From an uncultured bacterium (GTDB lineage: Bacteria; Zixibacteria; MSB-5A5; CAIYYT01), in NCBI GenBank assembly GCA_903930455.1, contig CAIYYT010000004.1, positions 1-37,220 on the forward strand: DNA of 37,220 nucleotides. Reading direction: 5' to 3'. Made by a program: the position numbers and the translations under genes. The notes under the pieces were generated by a model, which was given only the letters and a program-made list of their open reading frames with translations, had not been told where the DNA came from and did no database searches. Positions 23,333 to 33,899 of the stretch are shown here, piece by piece; position 1 is the first letter of the stretch; each line of letters opens with the position of its first letter.

Positions 23333-25747
23333 ATGCTTGTCGGTTTTGTCGCGACGAATCGCAGATCACGACTCTTTGCCGAAGTTACTATTCTGGCTGT
23401 TGCAGTGGCTTGGTTTTTTGTGGTAGGGTCGGTGTTTGCATCAGACAAGTCGCTGTCGGTTTATGGAATCAATACCATGCCGTTGTCGTTCACGCAGAAT
23501 AATGGGCAGTGGAATGAACAGGTAGCGTTCCGCGCGAACGCCGGTGGGTTTACGGGGTGGTTTGGGAGAGAAGGGTTGACCTATCAGTTTACACGACGCA
23601 CCGGTAGGGGCACACTGCGTGTGCTCGATTCATTGAGGGTGCATGCCAGTCGCCCGTACTCAATAGAAGGACTGGATTCCTGCCTTCGCGGGAATGACAT
23701 GGAGGGGGACAGCGTCGAGCAATTGGCGCTGACCGCCAAATTTATCGGCGCAAATCCGAACCCACAAGTTCTCGGCGAAGAGCTGATGGAATACAAATGC
23801 AATTACTTCATCGGGAACGATCCGACGAAATGGCGGAGGGATGTGCCAAACTACCAATCCGTAGTCTACAAGGACATTTATCCTGGGATTGACTTGAAGT
23901 ACTACGGCAGCGGTGATGGCAGAATAGAATACGATTTCATCATCTCACCCAATGCTAATCCATCGCAAATCGCGATTCGCTATGACGGCGCGGATGAAGT
24001 CTGCGTTGACAATCAGGGGCAGTTGGTTGTCGAGACCGAATGGGGAGAGGTGACAGAGCATGCGCCGGTGGTATGGCAGGTGGTTGATGGGGATATTAGA
24101 GAGATCACCGCTGATTACGTGCAGAAAGAGGGGAGCACGTTTGGCTTCAGGTTGGGTGACGGATATCAGCCGGAGTATGCGGTGGTGCTTGATCCCGTGT
24201 TGAGCTATAGCACCTATCTTGCCGCCAGTGATGAGGAGTTTTGCATTGGAGTGGGCGTTGACGCAAGTGGCATCTATGTGGGTGGAAACACCTATTCCTC
24301 CGATTTCCCGGTGCAAAATCCCTTTCAGGGGACACTGTATGACAGAAGTGACGCCTATGTCACAAAGCTGAACAAGGCAGGCAATGCTCTGGTCTACAGC
24401 ACCTATCTTGGTGGCAATGACGATGATTTTACAAACGGGTTTACAATCGACCAGAGTGGTCATGCCTATGTGGTCGGCGAGACGCGAGCTAACAATTTCC
24501 CGATGCACAATGCGTTTCAGTCGACCAATCACGGAATCTCCAACGTCTTCATCACGAAACTGAGCACAGGCGGCGACAGTCTGTCATACAGCACTTACCT
24601 TGGCGGCACATCTCTCGATTATGGTGAGGCCGTAGCTGTTGACAACAACGGGAATGCCTATGTCACCGGCATTTCCAGATCAGCAAATTTCCCGTTGAAG
24701 AACCCTATCCAGGCGACCGCCAAGGGAGAGGACGCATTTGTCACAAAGATGGGCGCGGCAGGTGACAGTCTGGTCTATAGCACCTATTTGGGTGGCACCA
24801 GTTGGGACGATGCTTTCGCAATCGCCGTGGACAAGGCCGGCGCCGCCTACATCACCGGGGGAACGGAGTCGACGAATTATCCGACTCTGAACCCATTTCA
24901 GGCAATCTATGGCGGGAGTCTCGAGGACTGCTTTGTCACCAAGTTGAATAGCGCTGGGAGCGCTCTTGTCTTTAGCACCTATCTGGGGGGAAACGACGAC
25001 GAATATGGTTTTGGCATTGCCGTGGATACCAACTGCAATGCCTATGTCACAGGTCGAACCGGGTCCATGAACTTTCCGACCGTGAATCTGATTGAATCAG
25101 TATATCAAGGGGGCTGGTACGATGCTTTTGTTACCAAGTTGGATGGCGCCGGCAACACGCTTCAATACAGTACTTTCTTGGGCGGCAGTGACTGGGACGA
25201 GGGCGACGCAATTACTGTCGATAAGCAAGGCAATGCTTATGTGACGGGGGGTACGAATTCCAGTGATTTCCCGACCTTGGATGCCTATCAGACAACCAAC
25301 CAGGGTTCGTACTCCGCCGATGTTTTCCTTTCGAAGTTGACTCCGGAAGGTAGCGCTCTTGTGTACAGCACCTACCTGGGCGGTAGTAGGGGAGACGAGG
25401 GCAGAGGAATCGCGATTGATGGCATAGGGAATGTCTATGTCGCCGGCAGAACCGATTCACCAAATTTCCCGACGCACAACGCCTATCAGTCGACAGGTAA
25501 TGGTGGTGACGATATCTTCATCACCAAGCTCAGGGAATCTAAGTGTGGCGATGCCGACGGCAGCCACGACATCGACATCGCTGACGTCGTCTATCTGATA
25601 AACTATATCTTTTCCGGTGGCCCCGCGCCCAATCCCTTGGTGGCCGGAGATGCTGACTGCAGCGGAGATATCGACATTGCCGATGTGGTGTATCTGATCG
25701 CTTACATCTTCTCCGGCGGGCCGGAGCCGTGTGCGGCATGCAAATAG
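23333..25747 (+). CDS. Secreted SBBP beta-propeller protein with C-terminal dockerin-like repeats
   Basis: An 804-residue exported protein. The signal peptide covers about 1-37 (ILAVAVAWFFVVGSVFA). Residues about 48-290 form the N-terminal domain usual for SBBP proteins (FTQNNGQWNEQVAFRANAGG, YPGIDLKYYGSGDGRIEYDF). Then come seven seven-bladed-propeller-type SBBP repeats, each opening YSTYLGG and containing AYVTG...NFPT. The last ~65 residues are two dockerin-like calcium-binding repeats (GDADGSHDIDIADVVYLI and GDADCSGDIDIADVVYLI, each followed by FSGGP). These C-terminal repeats are typical of Zixibacteria-like genomes. A palindromic repeat is inserted in frame near residue 115. The start follows GGGAGAAG. 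It is probably surface-attached or secreted; the ligand is unknown. Confidence 0.9.
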   Translation: MLVGFVATNRRSRLFAEVTILAVAVAWFFVVGSVFASDKSLSVYGINTMPLSFTQNNGQWNEQVAFRANAGGFTGWFGREGLTYQFTRRTGRGTLRVLDSLRVHASRPYSIEGLDSCLRGNDMEGDSVEQLALTAKFIGANPNPQVLGEELMEYKCNYFIGNDPTKWRRDVPNYQSVVYKDIYPGIDLKYYGSGDGRIEYDFIISPNANPSQIAIRYDGADEVCVDNQGQLVVETEWGEVTEHAPVVWQVVDGDIREITADYVQKEGSTFGFRLGDGYQPEYAVVLDPVLSYSTYLAASDEEFCIGVGVDASGIYVGGNTYSSDFPVQNPFQGTLYDRSDAYVTKLNKAGNALVYSTYLGGNDDDFTNGFTIDQSGHAYVVGETRANNFPMHNAFQSTNHGISNVFITKLSTGGDSLSYSTYLGGTSLDYGEAVAVDNNGNAYVTGISRSANFPLKNPIQATAKGEDAFVTKMGAAGDSLVYSTYLGGTSWDDAFAIAVDKAGAAYITGGTESTNYPTLNPFQAIYGGSLEDCFVTKLNSAGSALVFSTYLGGNDDEYGFGIAVDTNCNAYVTGRTGSMNFPTVNLIESVYQGGWYDAFVTKLDGAGNTLQYSTFLGGSDWDEGDAITVDKQGNAYVTGGTNSSDFPTLDAYQTTNQGSYSADVFLSKLTPEGSALVYSTYLGGSRGDEGRGIAIDGIGNVYVAGRTDSPNFPTHNAYQSTGNGGDDIFITKLRESKCGDADGSHDIDIADVVYLINYIFSGGPAPNPLVAGDADCSGDIDIADVVYLIAYIFSGGPEPCAACK
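23671..23700. repeat. Palindromic repeat inserted in frame in the SBBP gene
   Basis: ATTCCTGC-CTTC-GCGGGAAT, flanked by ACTGG and GACATGG, encodes GLDSCLRGNDM within the N-terminal domain. This is the known peptide signature of a dispersed ATTCCCGC...GCGGGAAT repeat when read through. The repeat also occurs between genes at 846-873. Confidence 0.72.
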
Positions 25748-25835
25748 GGTCGATGGACTATGCCGAGCACTCGCCGTGCGCCCTGACAACGGGCAGTGTT
25801 AGCAGGAAAAGTCTCTTCCAAGTTGGGAAAGAAAT

Positions 25836-25862
25836 GCGGGCGATGCGATATGCACCGCCCGC
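25836..25862. terminator. Hairpin between two convergent genes, possible bidirectional terminator
   Basis: GCGGGCG / CGCCCGC arms with an inner TGC...GCA pairing, in the gap between the SBBP gene and the convergent exported-protein gene. Neither side has a strong T run (ATTTCTTTCCC on the minus strand is the better one), so the terminator call is tentative. Confidence 0.45.
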
Positions 25863-25916
25863 GTGGTTGTATAATCGAACACGGCAGAGTCGCCTCTGTC
25901 GCGAGGGAGGGTTAAC

Positions 25917-26459
25917 CTATTTGCCGCCGACTTTCTTGGGCTCGCCGGAGGTTTTCGGCGCCTTGCCGCCTTTATGCTCCATATGCTCCATCTTTGCCGC
26001 GGTGCCCTTGGCCCACATGTTCACTGGCTCTTTGCCTTCCTGAACCATCTTGGCAGTGGCATCCAACTCGTCGCCTTTCACCGTACCCGACCATTCCATT
26101 TTGCCATTCTTGGCGCTGGAGCAGGTTGAGGTGAAATTGATCACGCCGCCTTCTTCGGTGGCAGTGTAGGCAGCCGGAGCAAAGCCGTTGGAATCGCAGG
26201 CCGAGGAATGGAAGGTACCGCGCCTAAAGGTGATGGCTTCCTTATCGCCCGTGGTTTTGCCTTCCTGGCCGATCTGACCGACGAAATGCTTGCCATCAAG
26301 CAGTCCTTTCGGTGCTTCCATCTTTTTCGACATTTCCGCGGGTTTCGGCTTCTCCTGAGGTTTCGCGGCATCTTGACCAAAAGCAGCAACCGCGAGTGCG
26401 AAGATGAACATCAGCGCGGCCAGGGCAATAAGCCACTTGGAAAAGAGGTTCTTCCGCAT
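25917..26459 (-). CDS. Exported protein of unknown function with charged termini
   Basis: A 180-residue periplasmic or surface protein. The signal peptide is MRKNLFSKWLIALAALMFIF...AFGQ (about 1-29), followed by a Lys/Pro/Glu-rich linker. The folded core of about 100 residues (LLDGKHFVGQIGQEGKTTGD, CDSNGFAPAAYTATEEGG, NGKMEWSGTVKGDELDATA) looks like a small beta-barrel or lipocalin-like fold, with two cysteines (CDSNGF, TCSSAK). The tail is basic and low-complexity. AAGGAG precedes ATG 26459. No family name is known to me; similar short proteins are common in environmental genomes. Confidence 0.75.
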   Translation of the reverse strand: MRKNLFSKWLIALAALMFIFALAVAAFGQDAAKPQEKPKPAEMSKKMEAPKGLLDGKHFVGQIGQEGKTTGDKEAITFRRGTFHSSACDSNGFAPAAYTATEEGGVINFTSTCSSAKNGKMEWSGTVKGDELDATAKMVQEGKEPVNMWAKGTAAKMEHMEHKGGKAPKTSGEPKKVGGK

Positions 26460-26869
26460 GTGTTACACTCCTTGTATTGGGTTTGGTTTGACATCAGGCA
26501 ATGACTGGTGTCGCATACATCGAAACTGATTGACGATTCCGAGCCTATCTGGACCCCAAGTCTCGACAACTGTTTTCATGGCAAGTATTACCAAAGATCG
26601 GTCAGATCGTTCCATAAAAATGTCGTGTCAGCTTGTCATTTTCTGTGTAGAAAATACTGTGCCGCCGGGCGTCCTGTTGGGTGTTTTTGACAGCAGCGAG
26701 GGAGTCGATCCTGGGTGACTGGCCTGCAATAGCTTATGGGACGGAAGAACGACAGAGGTGGCTGGCCAAGCGGGTTGTCCGAGAAGGATTTGTTGTAGTG
26801 CCAGATCTGCCGATAACAGGGTTAGGAAAGAGTTAGTGTTTCTTTTGTGAAATATTTTGAAAAAACCTG
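26460..26869. other. Intergenic region upstream of the tRNA-Ala-23S unit, no gene and no 16S
   Basis: About 410 bases without a convincing gene. I looked for 16S rRNA landmarks (the GTGCCAGC and anti-Shine-Dalgarno GGATCACCTCCTTT regions) here and over the preceding 3 kb and saw none. The rrn promoter begins at 26870. Confidence 0.6.
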
Positions 26870-26897
26870 TTGACACGGGAGAACTTGCGTATATATT
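26870..26897 (+). promoter_or_regulatory. Strong promoter of the tRNA-Ala-23S-5S unit
   Basis: A perfect -35 TTGACA (26870-26875), a 16-base spacer and -10 TATATT (26892-26897), embedded in AT-rich sequence about 118 bases before tRNA-Ala. Two boxA-like GATCTTTGA motifs follow, one before tRNA-Ala (about 27000) and one before 23S (about 27153), as expected for rRNA antitermination. The boxA assignment is tentative. Confidence 0.75.
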
Positions 26898-27014
26898 AAG
26901 CGCCCCTGTGAGGAGTAGAGGTTGGAGTGTCCTGTAAAATCAAGGGCAAACATGAGGTTAGGGCACGGGGGTCGGACGAAAGCGCAAGCACGCCGACACG
27001 ATCTTTGATTTTTC

Positions 27015-27087
27015 GGGGATGTAGCTCAGCTGGGAGAGCGGCGGCTTTGCAAGCCGTAGGTCGCCGGTTCGATCCCGGTCATCTCCA
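27015..27087 (+). tRNA. tRNA-Ala, anticodon TGC
   Basis: A 73-base cloverleaf: acceptor GGGGATG / CATCTCC, D arm GCTC...GAGC, anticodon stem GCGGC / GCCGT with loop TTTGCAA (anticodon TGC), and T arm GCCGG / CCGGT. CCA is not encoded. It lies 150 bases before the 23S 5' end, within the same transcription unit. Confidence 0.96.
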
Positions 27088-27212
27088 GAGGCGATAGGGC
27101 AGATAGCCGGTAAAGATAGAAAAGTTTTTCTTCGGGTGACCGGAGAAGTAACGATCTTTGACAACCAAATATCAGAGCTATGCGGAATCTTCATAAGAAG
27201 ACCGTATGGCTA

Positions 27213-27232
27213 CAGAAATCGAGCTTTTAGGA
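27213..27232 (+). other. 5' half of the pre-23S processing stem
   Basis: CAGAAA...AGCTTTTAGGA lies just before the 23S 5' end. AGCTTTTAGGA (27222-27232) pairs perfectly with TCCTAAAAGCT at 30328-30338, and CAGAAA pairs with TTTCTG. Such stems bring the two ends of 23S together for RNase III cleavage. Confidence 0.7.
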
Positions 27233-27236
27233 TTTC

Positions 27237-30269
<3,033 letters not shown>

Positions 30270-30284
30270 AAAATTTGTCGCGTA

Positions 30285-30306
30285 GGGGCGACTGAAAAGT
30301 CGCCCC
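30285..30306. repeat. GGGCGACT-type hairpin after 23S
   Basis: GGGGCGACT-GAAA-AGTCGCCCC, nine-base perfect arms, in the 23S-5S spacer. The same core forms the rplS terminator (18952-18973) and the hairpin at 36086-36112. No T run follows here, so transcription presumably continues to 5S. Confidence 0.65.
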
Positions 30307-30327
30307 CAACGTGATGGATTTGAAAGT

Positions 30328-30343
30328 CCTAAAAGCTTTTCTG
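30328..30343 (+). other. 3' half of the pre-23S processing stem
   Basis: TCCTAAAAGCTTTTCTG begins at 30328 and pairs with the sequence at 27213-27232 immediately 5' of 23S. It shows that the pre-23S is processed as a unit of its own. Confidence 0.7.
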
Positions 30344-30534
30344 AGTCAGTGGTCTCTTATGATTGGCGTCTGTTTACAGCCGTCAGTATGTCACTACTCC
30401 TGCGCAATGTCGTCCGTGCTGGTTCGATATGCAGGAAGAGAGATAAAGAAGACCCGCATCGCTCTGATGTTGGTGATAAATTTGCTGGACGTGTCGCGCC
30501 GTCAGTCGCGCGAAAGCACTTAAACTGACGGTAG

Positions 30535-30560
30535 GTCGTTGGGAAGGGATTCCCGACGAC
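30535..30560. repeat. Dispersed 26-bp quasi-palindrome, copy 2
   Basis: GTCGTTGGGAAGGG then ATTCCCGACGAC, matching the copy at 21068-21093 with few differences. It lies in the 23S-5S spacer, 27 bases before the 5S gene. Confidence 0.6.
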
Positions 30561-30587
30561 AGACAAAACACGATCCGATAAAATATC

Positions 30588-30703
30588 TCCGGTGGCTATG
30601 ACGAGAGGGTCACACCCGTTCCCATTCCGAACACGGCAGTTAAGCCTCTCAGTGTCGATGGTACTGCCTTGGAGACGAGGTGGGAGAGTAGATCGCTGCC
30701 GGT
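30588..30703 (+). rRNA. rrf: 5S ribosomal RNA
   Basis: About 116 bases. Terminal stem CCGGTGGC / GCTGCCGG; landmarks CCCGTTCCCATTCCGAACAC and GTTAAGCCTCTCAGTGTCGA are typical. Ends are set by the terminal stem. It is followed directly by a strong terminator. Its last ~31 bases are repeated at 31398-31428. Confidence 0.94.
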
Positions 30704-30751
30704 CTAAATGAAGAAGCCCCGCTTGGAGACAAGCGGGGTTTTTTGTTGTTG
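30673..30751. repeat. 79-bp direct repeat, left copy: 5S rRNA tail plus rrn terminator
   Basis: This segment covers the last 31 bases of 5S rRNA and the following terminator. It recurs at 31398-31476 with five mismatches over 79 bases (offset exactly 725). The two copies bracket the mntA-hepT pair. Confidence 0.9.
30717..30744 (+). terminator. Rho-independent terminator of the 23S-5S unit
   Basis: Stem CCCCGCTT / AAGCGGGG (30717-30724 with 30731-30738), loop GGAGAC, then six T residues. Confidence 0.93.
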
Positions 30752-30779
30752 GCTTTGAAAGAGAAGCTATATTGCACTC

Positions 30780-31079
30780 ATGACGCCGAAAATTGCGATT
30801 CCATACGACAAGATTGCCGAGTTCTGCAAGAAGAATCACATCAAGAAGCTGTCGCTATTTGGTTCGGTTCTACGCGAGGACTTCACGGAGAATAGTGATG
30901 TTGATGTGTTGGTGGAGTTTGAAGCGGGGGCGAGGGTCGGTCTGGCGTTTTTTGGCATGGGGGAGCAGCTTTCAGAAATAATTGGGCGCAAGGTGGACTT
31001 TAACACCGAAGGATTCCTCAGCAAGTACTTTGTGGACAAGGTGAAGAGAGAGGCGATGACGCTGTATGACAGAGCATGA
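30780..31079 (+). CDS. mntA: MntA-type minimal nucleotidyltransferase antitoxin
   Basis: A 99-residue minimal nucleotidyltransferase (MNT), the antitoxin of a MNT-HEPN module. In characterised systems MntA inactivates HepT by adding AMP residues to a tyrosine near its active site. The core GSVLREDFTENSDVDVLVEF (residues 28-47) has the GS motif and the catalytic D40-x-D42 pair, with GRKVDFNTEGFLSK downstream. It starts 29 bases after the left 5S-tail repeat. Its last 14 bases overlap hepT, so the genes are co-translated. No strong Shine-Dalgarno sequence is visible before the ATG. The pair sits between two copies of the rrn terminator. Confidence 0.9.
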   Translation: MTPKIAIPYDKIAEFCKKNHIKKLSLFGSVLREDFTENSDVDVLVEFEAGARVGLAFFGMGEQLSEIIGRKVDFNTEGFLSKYFVDKVKREAMTLYDRA

Positions 31080-31416
31080 TGATACATTGTGCGTGAGAGA
31101 CATGTTGGATGCAGCAAGGCAGGCGATAAAGATCAGTGCCGGGACGAACCGGGCCGACTTGGATGCATTTGACACCGAGACGCTGGCTCTGAGGAAGCTG
31201 CTGGAGATAATGGGTGAAGCCTCAAGGCGCACAGACTCTGCATTCAGAGAAAGACACCCGGAAATCGAATGGAAGAGCATAGCCGCAATGCGAGATCGCC
31301 TGATTCATGGGTATGACCGAGTGGACTATGATGTTCTCTGGGATACTTGTACTAACGATCTTCCCCATCTAGCGGCGAAACTGGAAAAGGCCCTGCAAGA
31401 TGAGGTGGGAGAGTAG
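31066..31416 (+). CDS. hepT: HepT-type HEPN toxin (ribonuclease)
   Basis: A 116-residue HEPN-domain protein, the toxin of the MNT-HEPN pair and a probable RNase that acts on tRNA or mRNA. The signature Rx4HxY is intact: R76-DRLI-H81-G-Y83 in AMRDRLIHGYDRVDYDVLWD. The N-terminal helices (LCVRDMLDAARQAIKI, LRKLLEIMGEASRR) are typical. The last five residues (D-E-V-G-E) and the TAG stop are encoded by the duplicated 5S rRNA tail, and the following terminator is also a copy of the rrn terminator. The C-terminus therefore looks acquired at the insertion site. Confidence 0.9.
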   Translation: MTEHDDTLCVRDMLDAARQAIKISAGTNRADLDAFDTETLALRKLLEIMGEASRRTDSAFRERHPEIEWKSIAAMRDRLIHGYDRVDYDVLWDTCTNDLPHLAAKLEKALQDEVGE

Positions 31417-31476
31417 ATCGCTGCCGGTCTAAATTAAGAAACCCCGCTTGGAGACAGGCGGGGTTTTTTGTTATTG
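31398..31476. repeat. 79-bp direct repeat, right copy: 5S tail plus terminator behind hepT
   Basis: GAGGTGGGAGAGTAGATCGC, TGCCGGTCTAAAT and the terminator match 30673-30751 apart from five substitutions. It contains the hepT stop codon. The rest of the 5S gene is absent here, so it is a tail fragment and not a second 5S gene. Confidence 0.9.
31442..31469 (+). terminator. Terminator of mntA-hepT, copy of the rrn terminator
   Basis: Stem CCCCGC / GCGGGG (31442-31447 with 31458-31463), followed by six T residues. Within the stem one A to G change has turned an A-T pair into a G-T pair. Confidence 0.88.
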
Positions 31477-31546
31477 ACAAAAAGGGGGTAGTGGAGTTTG
31501 TTGTCGAGAGAGCGGGCTAGGAGTAAGGTCAAAGGTTGGGGAAATT

Positions 31547-32539
31547 GTGGCGGAAAAGAGAGTAGTTGTTATGGCTCGGAAATTTGCTGTAGGGGTGTTT
31601 GACGCAATTGTTGTCATGGGTAATAGACTTCGGAGGGCAATTCCCGCTACCGTCGCGGGAGCACGTGATTCTTGGAAGGCACTCGCCGTATCGCCGGGTC
31701 ATGTGCAGGCATTCGTGGCCGTGCTTACTCTGTGGATCCTCTGGAATCAGTGGGGAATAAACGCGAGAGTAGCTGAGATTCAAGAGCAGCAGGGAAGACT
31801 GGCTAGTGTGCCGGAACTAGACTTGTCTTTCGCGTGGAGAGACACCCTAGACAATCCGCTGGCCCCTTTCTTCATCATTCAAAATGAAGGCGGGGACTCG
31901 GCATTCGGAATCTGGCCGACTATGCAAAACCTGCTGGTGTTGGACACCGTACTCATTTACGACAGGTACCGGCCGGACAGCCATTTCAGCGTTCTGGCAG
32001 ATCACTCTGGTGTGCTTGGCATGTTCACTCGCGATGCAGCGCGAACACTCGCGCCTTCTTCAGAGCAGGGATTCGTTGCGGACATTCACGATGCTCGGAT
32101 AGGATCGGTGTCGGCAATTCTAGGGGGAGTACAGATGGCGGAGGTCACATGCATCTACTGGGACGGCTATCCGCAACGTCGATATGAGAAGACAGAGTAT
32201 TTCATAATCGACGATACCGGACCCACTGCCAGCCATTTGCGTGTGTCTGACATGAGGGAGGGGCAGTATTGGCTGAACAAGATCAACGACCTCAAATCAC
32301 GAAACGCGATTGCGGAGATGGATCAGGTGTGGCGAGAAAACTTCTATGGCACCCCGTTACCGTCCGATTGGGGAGAGTTCAAGACTCTGATTTCGGTATT
32401 ATGCGCAAAGGCGTACACCAGCTACCAGGGCTATAGGGTTCAGTACAATTCGTGGAGGGACACTCTTGTGGTGTTTGATAGTACACTGGTGCCTATAGAC
32501 TCGGTGCGTAGCATCCTTCTTCATCGGGCGAGGAATTAG
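31547..32539 (+). CDS. Membrane-anchored protein of unknown function
   Basis: A 330-residue protein I do not recognise. It has an N-terminal basic segment (about 1-48), one clear transmembrane helix near residues 53-70 (VQAFVAVLTLWILWNQWGI), then a short coiled stretch (ARVAEIQEQQGRLASVPELD) and a ~230-residue domain, probably extracytoplasmic (SFAWRDTLDNPLAPFFIIQN, NEGGDSAFGIWPTMQNLLVL, YSWRDTLVVFD-like repeats). The start is GTG 31547; ATG 31571 is an alternative. It follows the right 5S-tail repeat by 70 bases and precedes another unknown membrane protein on the same strand. The two may belong together, but nothing shows what they do. Confidence 0.65.
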   Translation: MAEKRVVVMARKFAVGVFDAIVVMGNRLRRAIPATVAGARDSWKALAVSPGHVQAFVAVLTLWILWNQWGINARVAEIQEQQGRLASVPELDLSFAWRDTLDNPLAPFFIIQNEGGDSAFGIWPTMQNLLVLDTVLIYDRYRPDSHFSVLADHSGVLGMFTRDAARTLAPSSEQGFVADIHDARIGSVSAILGGVQMAEVTCIYWDGYPQRRYEKTEYFIIDDTGPTASHLRVSDMREGQYWLNKINDLKSRNAIAEMDQVWRENFYGTPLPSDWGEFKTLISVLCAKAYTSYQGYRVQYNSWRDTLVVFDSTLVPIDSVRSILLHRARN

Positions 32540-32633
32540 TAACCGACTCGCCAGATTCGGAGTTTGGAGAGGTGATTACTTCCAATCAGAGTTAGTGCGC
32601 TGGTCGGCTTGTGTTGGAAGGAGAATTGACCAC

Positions 32634-33194
32634 ATGGACAAAGAGAGATTTGACGCATTGCACAAGCTCGCGGAACAAGCATGGCGCGATTGGGATCACA
32701 AGGCTCGGTATCAATGGCGTCTAGCGTTTGGCATCTGGGGCGCCGTGCTCGCAGCCATGTCAGTCATAGTCACGAGAAATATTACGGTCAATATGCTCAC
32801 GACTGTAGCTGTCTGTCTTCCGCTCTTCGCTATCCATTACATTTTCTCCGCCTGGATTGAGGGCAGGATTCGAGATTGCAGGAGACAAATGTCGCAGTAC
32901 GTTCAGGAAATGGAAGATATGGTCGGCTTGCGTTCAGATGAAATAGCCAAGATTCTAGGGATCATCGAGAAAGAGAGAGCCGAGGATGAAAGGGATGCAG
33001 TGATCGGAAAGACATGGACAGAGAAGCATTTGCCGTTTAACAAGAAATGGCGTTGGTGGAATTATCGCTTGTTCGTCTTTTGGCACAAGCCAGCTGCGGG
33101 TGTTCATTTGGCGATAACCTTGTTCTTGTGTTTCGTACTGCTGGTTGTCATCCGATTCATCAACCACCAACCGGTAGTTCGCCCGCCGATGTGA
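32634..33194 (+). CDS. Small integral membrane protein of unknown function
   Basis: About 186 residues, not recognised. The start is ATG 32634 with AAGGAG upstream; a longer frame from 32595 has no site. The layout is an amphipathic charged N-terminus (MDKERFDALHKLAEQAWRDW), two transmembrane helices near 31-49 and 53-72 (WGAVLAAMSVIVT, LTTVAVCLPLFAIHYIF), a ~70-residue charged, probably coiled-coil cytoplasmic segment (QMSQYVQEMEDMVG, ILGIIEKERAEDERD), then a C-terminal transmembrane helix (HLAITLFLCFVLLVVIRF). It lies about 90 bases behind the previous membrane gene. Confidence 0.68.
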   Translation: MDKERFDALHKLAEQAWRDWDHKARYQWRLAFGIWGAVLAAMSVIVTRNITVNMLTTVAVCLPLFAIHYIFSAWIEGRIRDCRRQMSQYVQEMEDMVGLRSDEIAKILGIIEKERAEDERDAVIGKTWTEKHLPFNKKWRWWNYRLFVFWHKPAAGVHLAITLFLCFVLLVVIRFINHQPVVRPPM

Positions 33195-33341
33195 GAGTCT
33201 GAGGAGGAAGTGCTTTCGACAACAAACCACCCTTGCGGGTGGGGCACCGGTGTATTCTTAGATTCATGTTTGTCAGAGATTGACAATCCTTGGCTGAAAC
33301 ACCAAATTACCTTCTGAAACCGTAACCATGGAGGATCAGGA

Positions 33342-33752
33342 ATGAACTTGGTTCCTAACGTTTTGGCGACGCTTGTGGGAGGCGCGATTTACTGGGTCAT
33401 CGGCGGGGCATGGTATGCCGTGATTTTTAGCAAACCGTATCAGGCTGCGCTGGGATTCAGCGAGGATCAGTGGCCACAGCTCAAGAAATCGATGCCGATT
33501 GCGCTCTCACTGTTTCTGATCAGCGGTATTCTGTCGTCTTATGTCATCGGGCGGATCGTATTAGTGGCTAACGCTGCCACTTTCCTGCAGGGGATGATTG
33601 TGGGATTGTGGATTTGGGTAGGATTTGGAATTACGATAATAGTAAATCTGCAGGTATTTGAGCATCGACCGAAGCCAATGTTGTGGATCAATGGTGCTTT
33701 CTATCTGATTGCATTCCCGGTGCTTGGCGGGATCATGGCGATCTGGAAGTGA
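33342..33752 (+). CDS. DUF1761-family membrane protein
   Basis: A 136-residue polytopic membrane protein of the DUF1761 family. It has four hydrophobic helices: about 5-28 (VLATLVGGAIYWVIGGAWYAVIF shortened), 52-72, 80-103 and 113-133. The typical motif is GGAWYAVIFSKPYQAALGFS after the first helix. No function is established for the family. Shine-Dalgarno GGAGGA-like sequence precedes ATG 33342. It stands alone; a GTAGGTC-type palindrome follows 15 bases after its stop codon. The 33195-33341 gap holds a CCACCC-TTGC-GGGTGG hairpin (33227-33242). Confidence 0.83.
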   Translation: MNLVPNVLATLVGGAIYWVIGGAWYAVIFSKPYQAALGFSEDQWPQLKKSMPIALSLFLISGILSSYVIGRIVLVANAATFLQGMIVGLWIWVGFGITIIVNLQVFEHRPKPMLWINGAFYLIAFPVLGGIMAIWK

Positions 33753-33767
33753 CCTTGGTACAGTGGA

Positions 33768-33819
33768 GTAGGTCGAACGTGTCGCTGATCTGGGTAGATG
33801 CCGTTGGGGTTTGACCTAC
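33768..33819. repeat. Diverged GTAGGTC...GACCTAC element
   Basis: 52 bases with the same terminal GTAGGTC and GACCTAC as the elements at 3721 and 6401, and a TTGGGG core near the right end. The inner sub-hairpins are lost. As with two of the other copies, it starts shortly after a stop codon. Confidence 0.5.
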
Positions 33820-33899
33820 AAGACTGATTTCGCGCGCCAATGATTGTGCCGTTGCGTATATGATCTACATTATGATCGCATGGTTCATAGGATGGCAAG

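Noticed and set aside
24190-25540. Regularly spaced repeats that could suggest a CRISPR-like array
   Set aside because: They are the coding repeats (YSTYLGG...NFPT) of the SBBP propeller, with protein-level rather than DNA-level conservation. No CRISPR array was seen anywhere.
25550-25747. Dockerin repeats as evidence for a cellulosome
   Set aside because: No cohesin or glycoside hydrolase is nearby, and such C-terminal repeats are widespread in secreted proteins of Zixibacteria-like genomes.
31398-31428. Second 5S rRNA gene
   Set aside because: Only the last ~31 bases of 5S are present; the rest of this stretch is hepT coding sequence.
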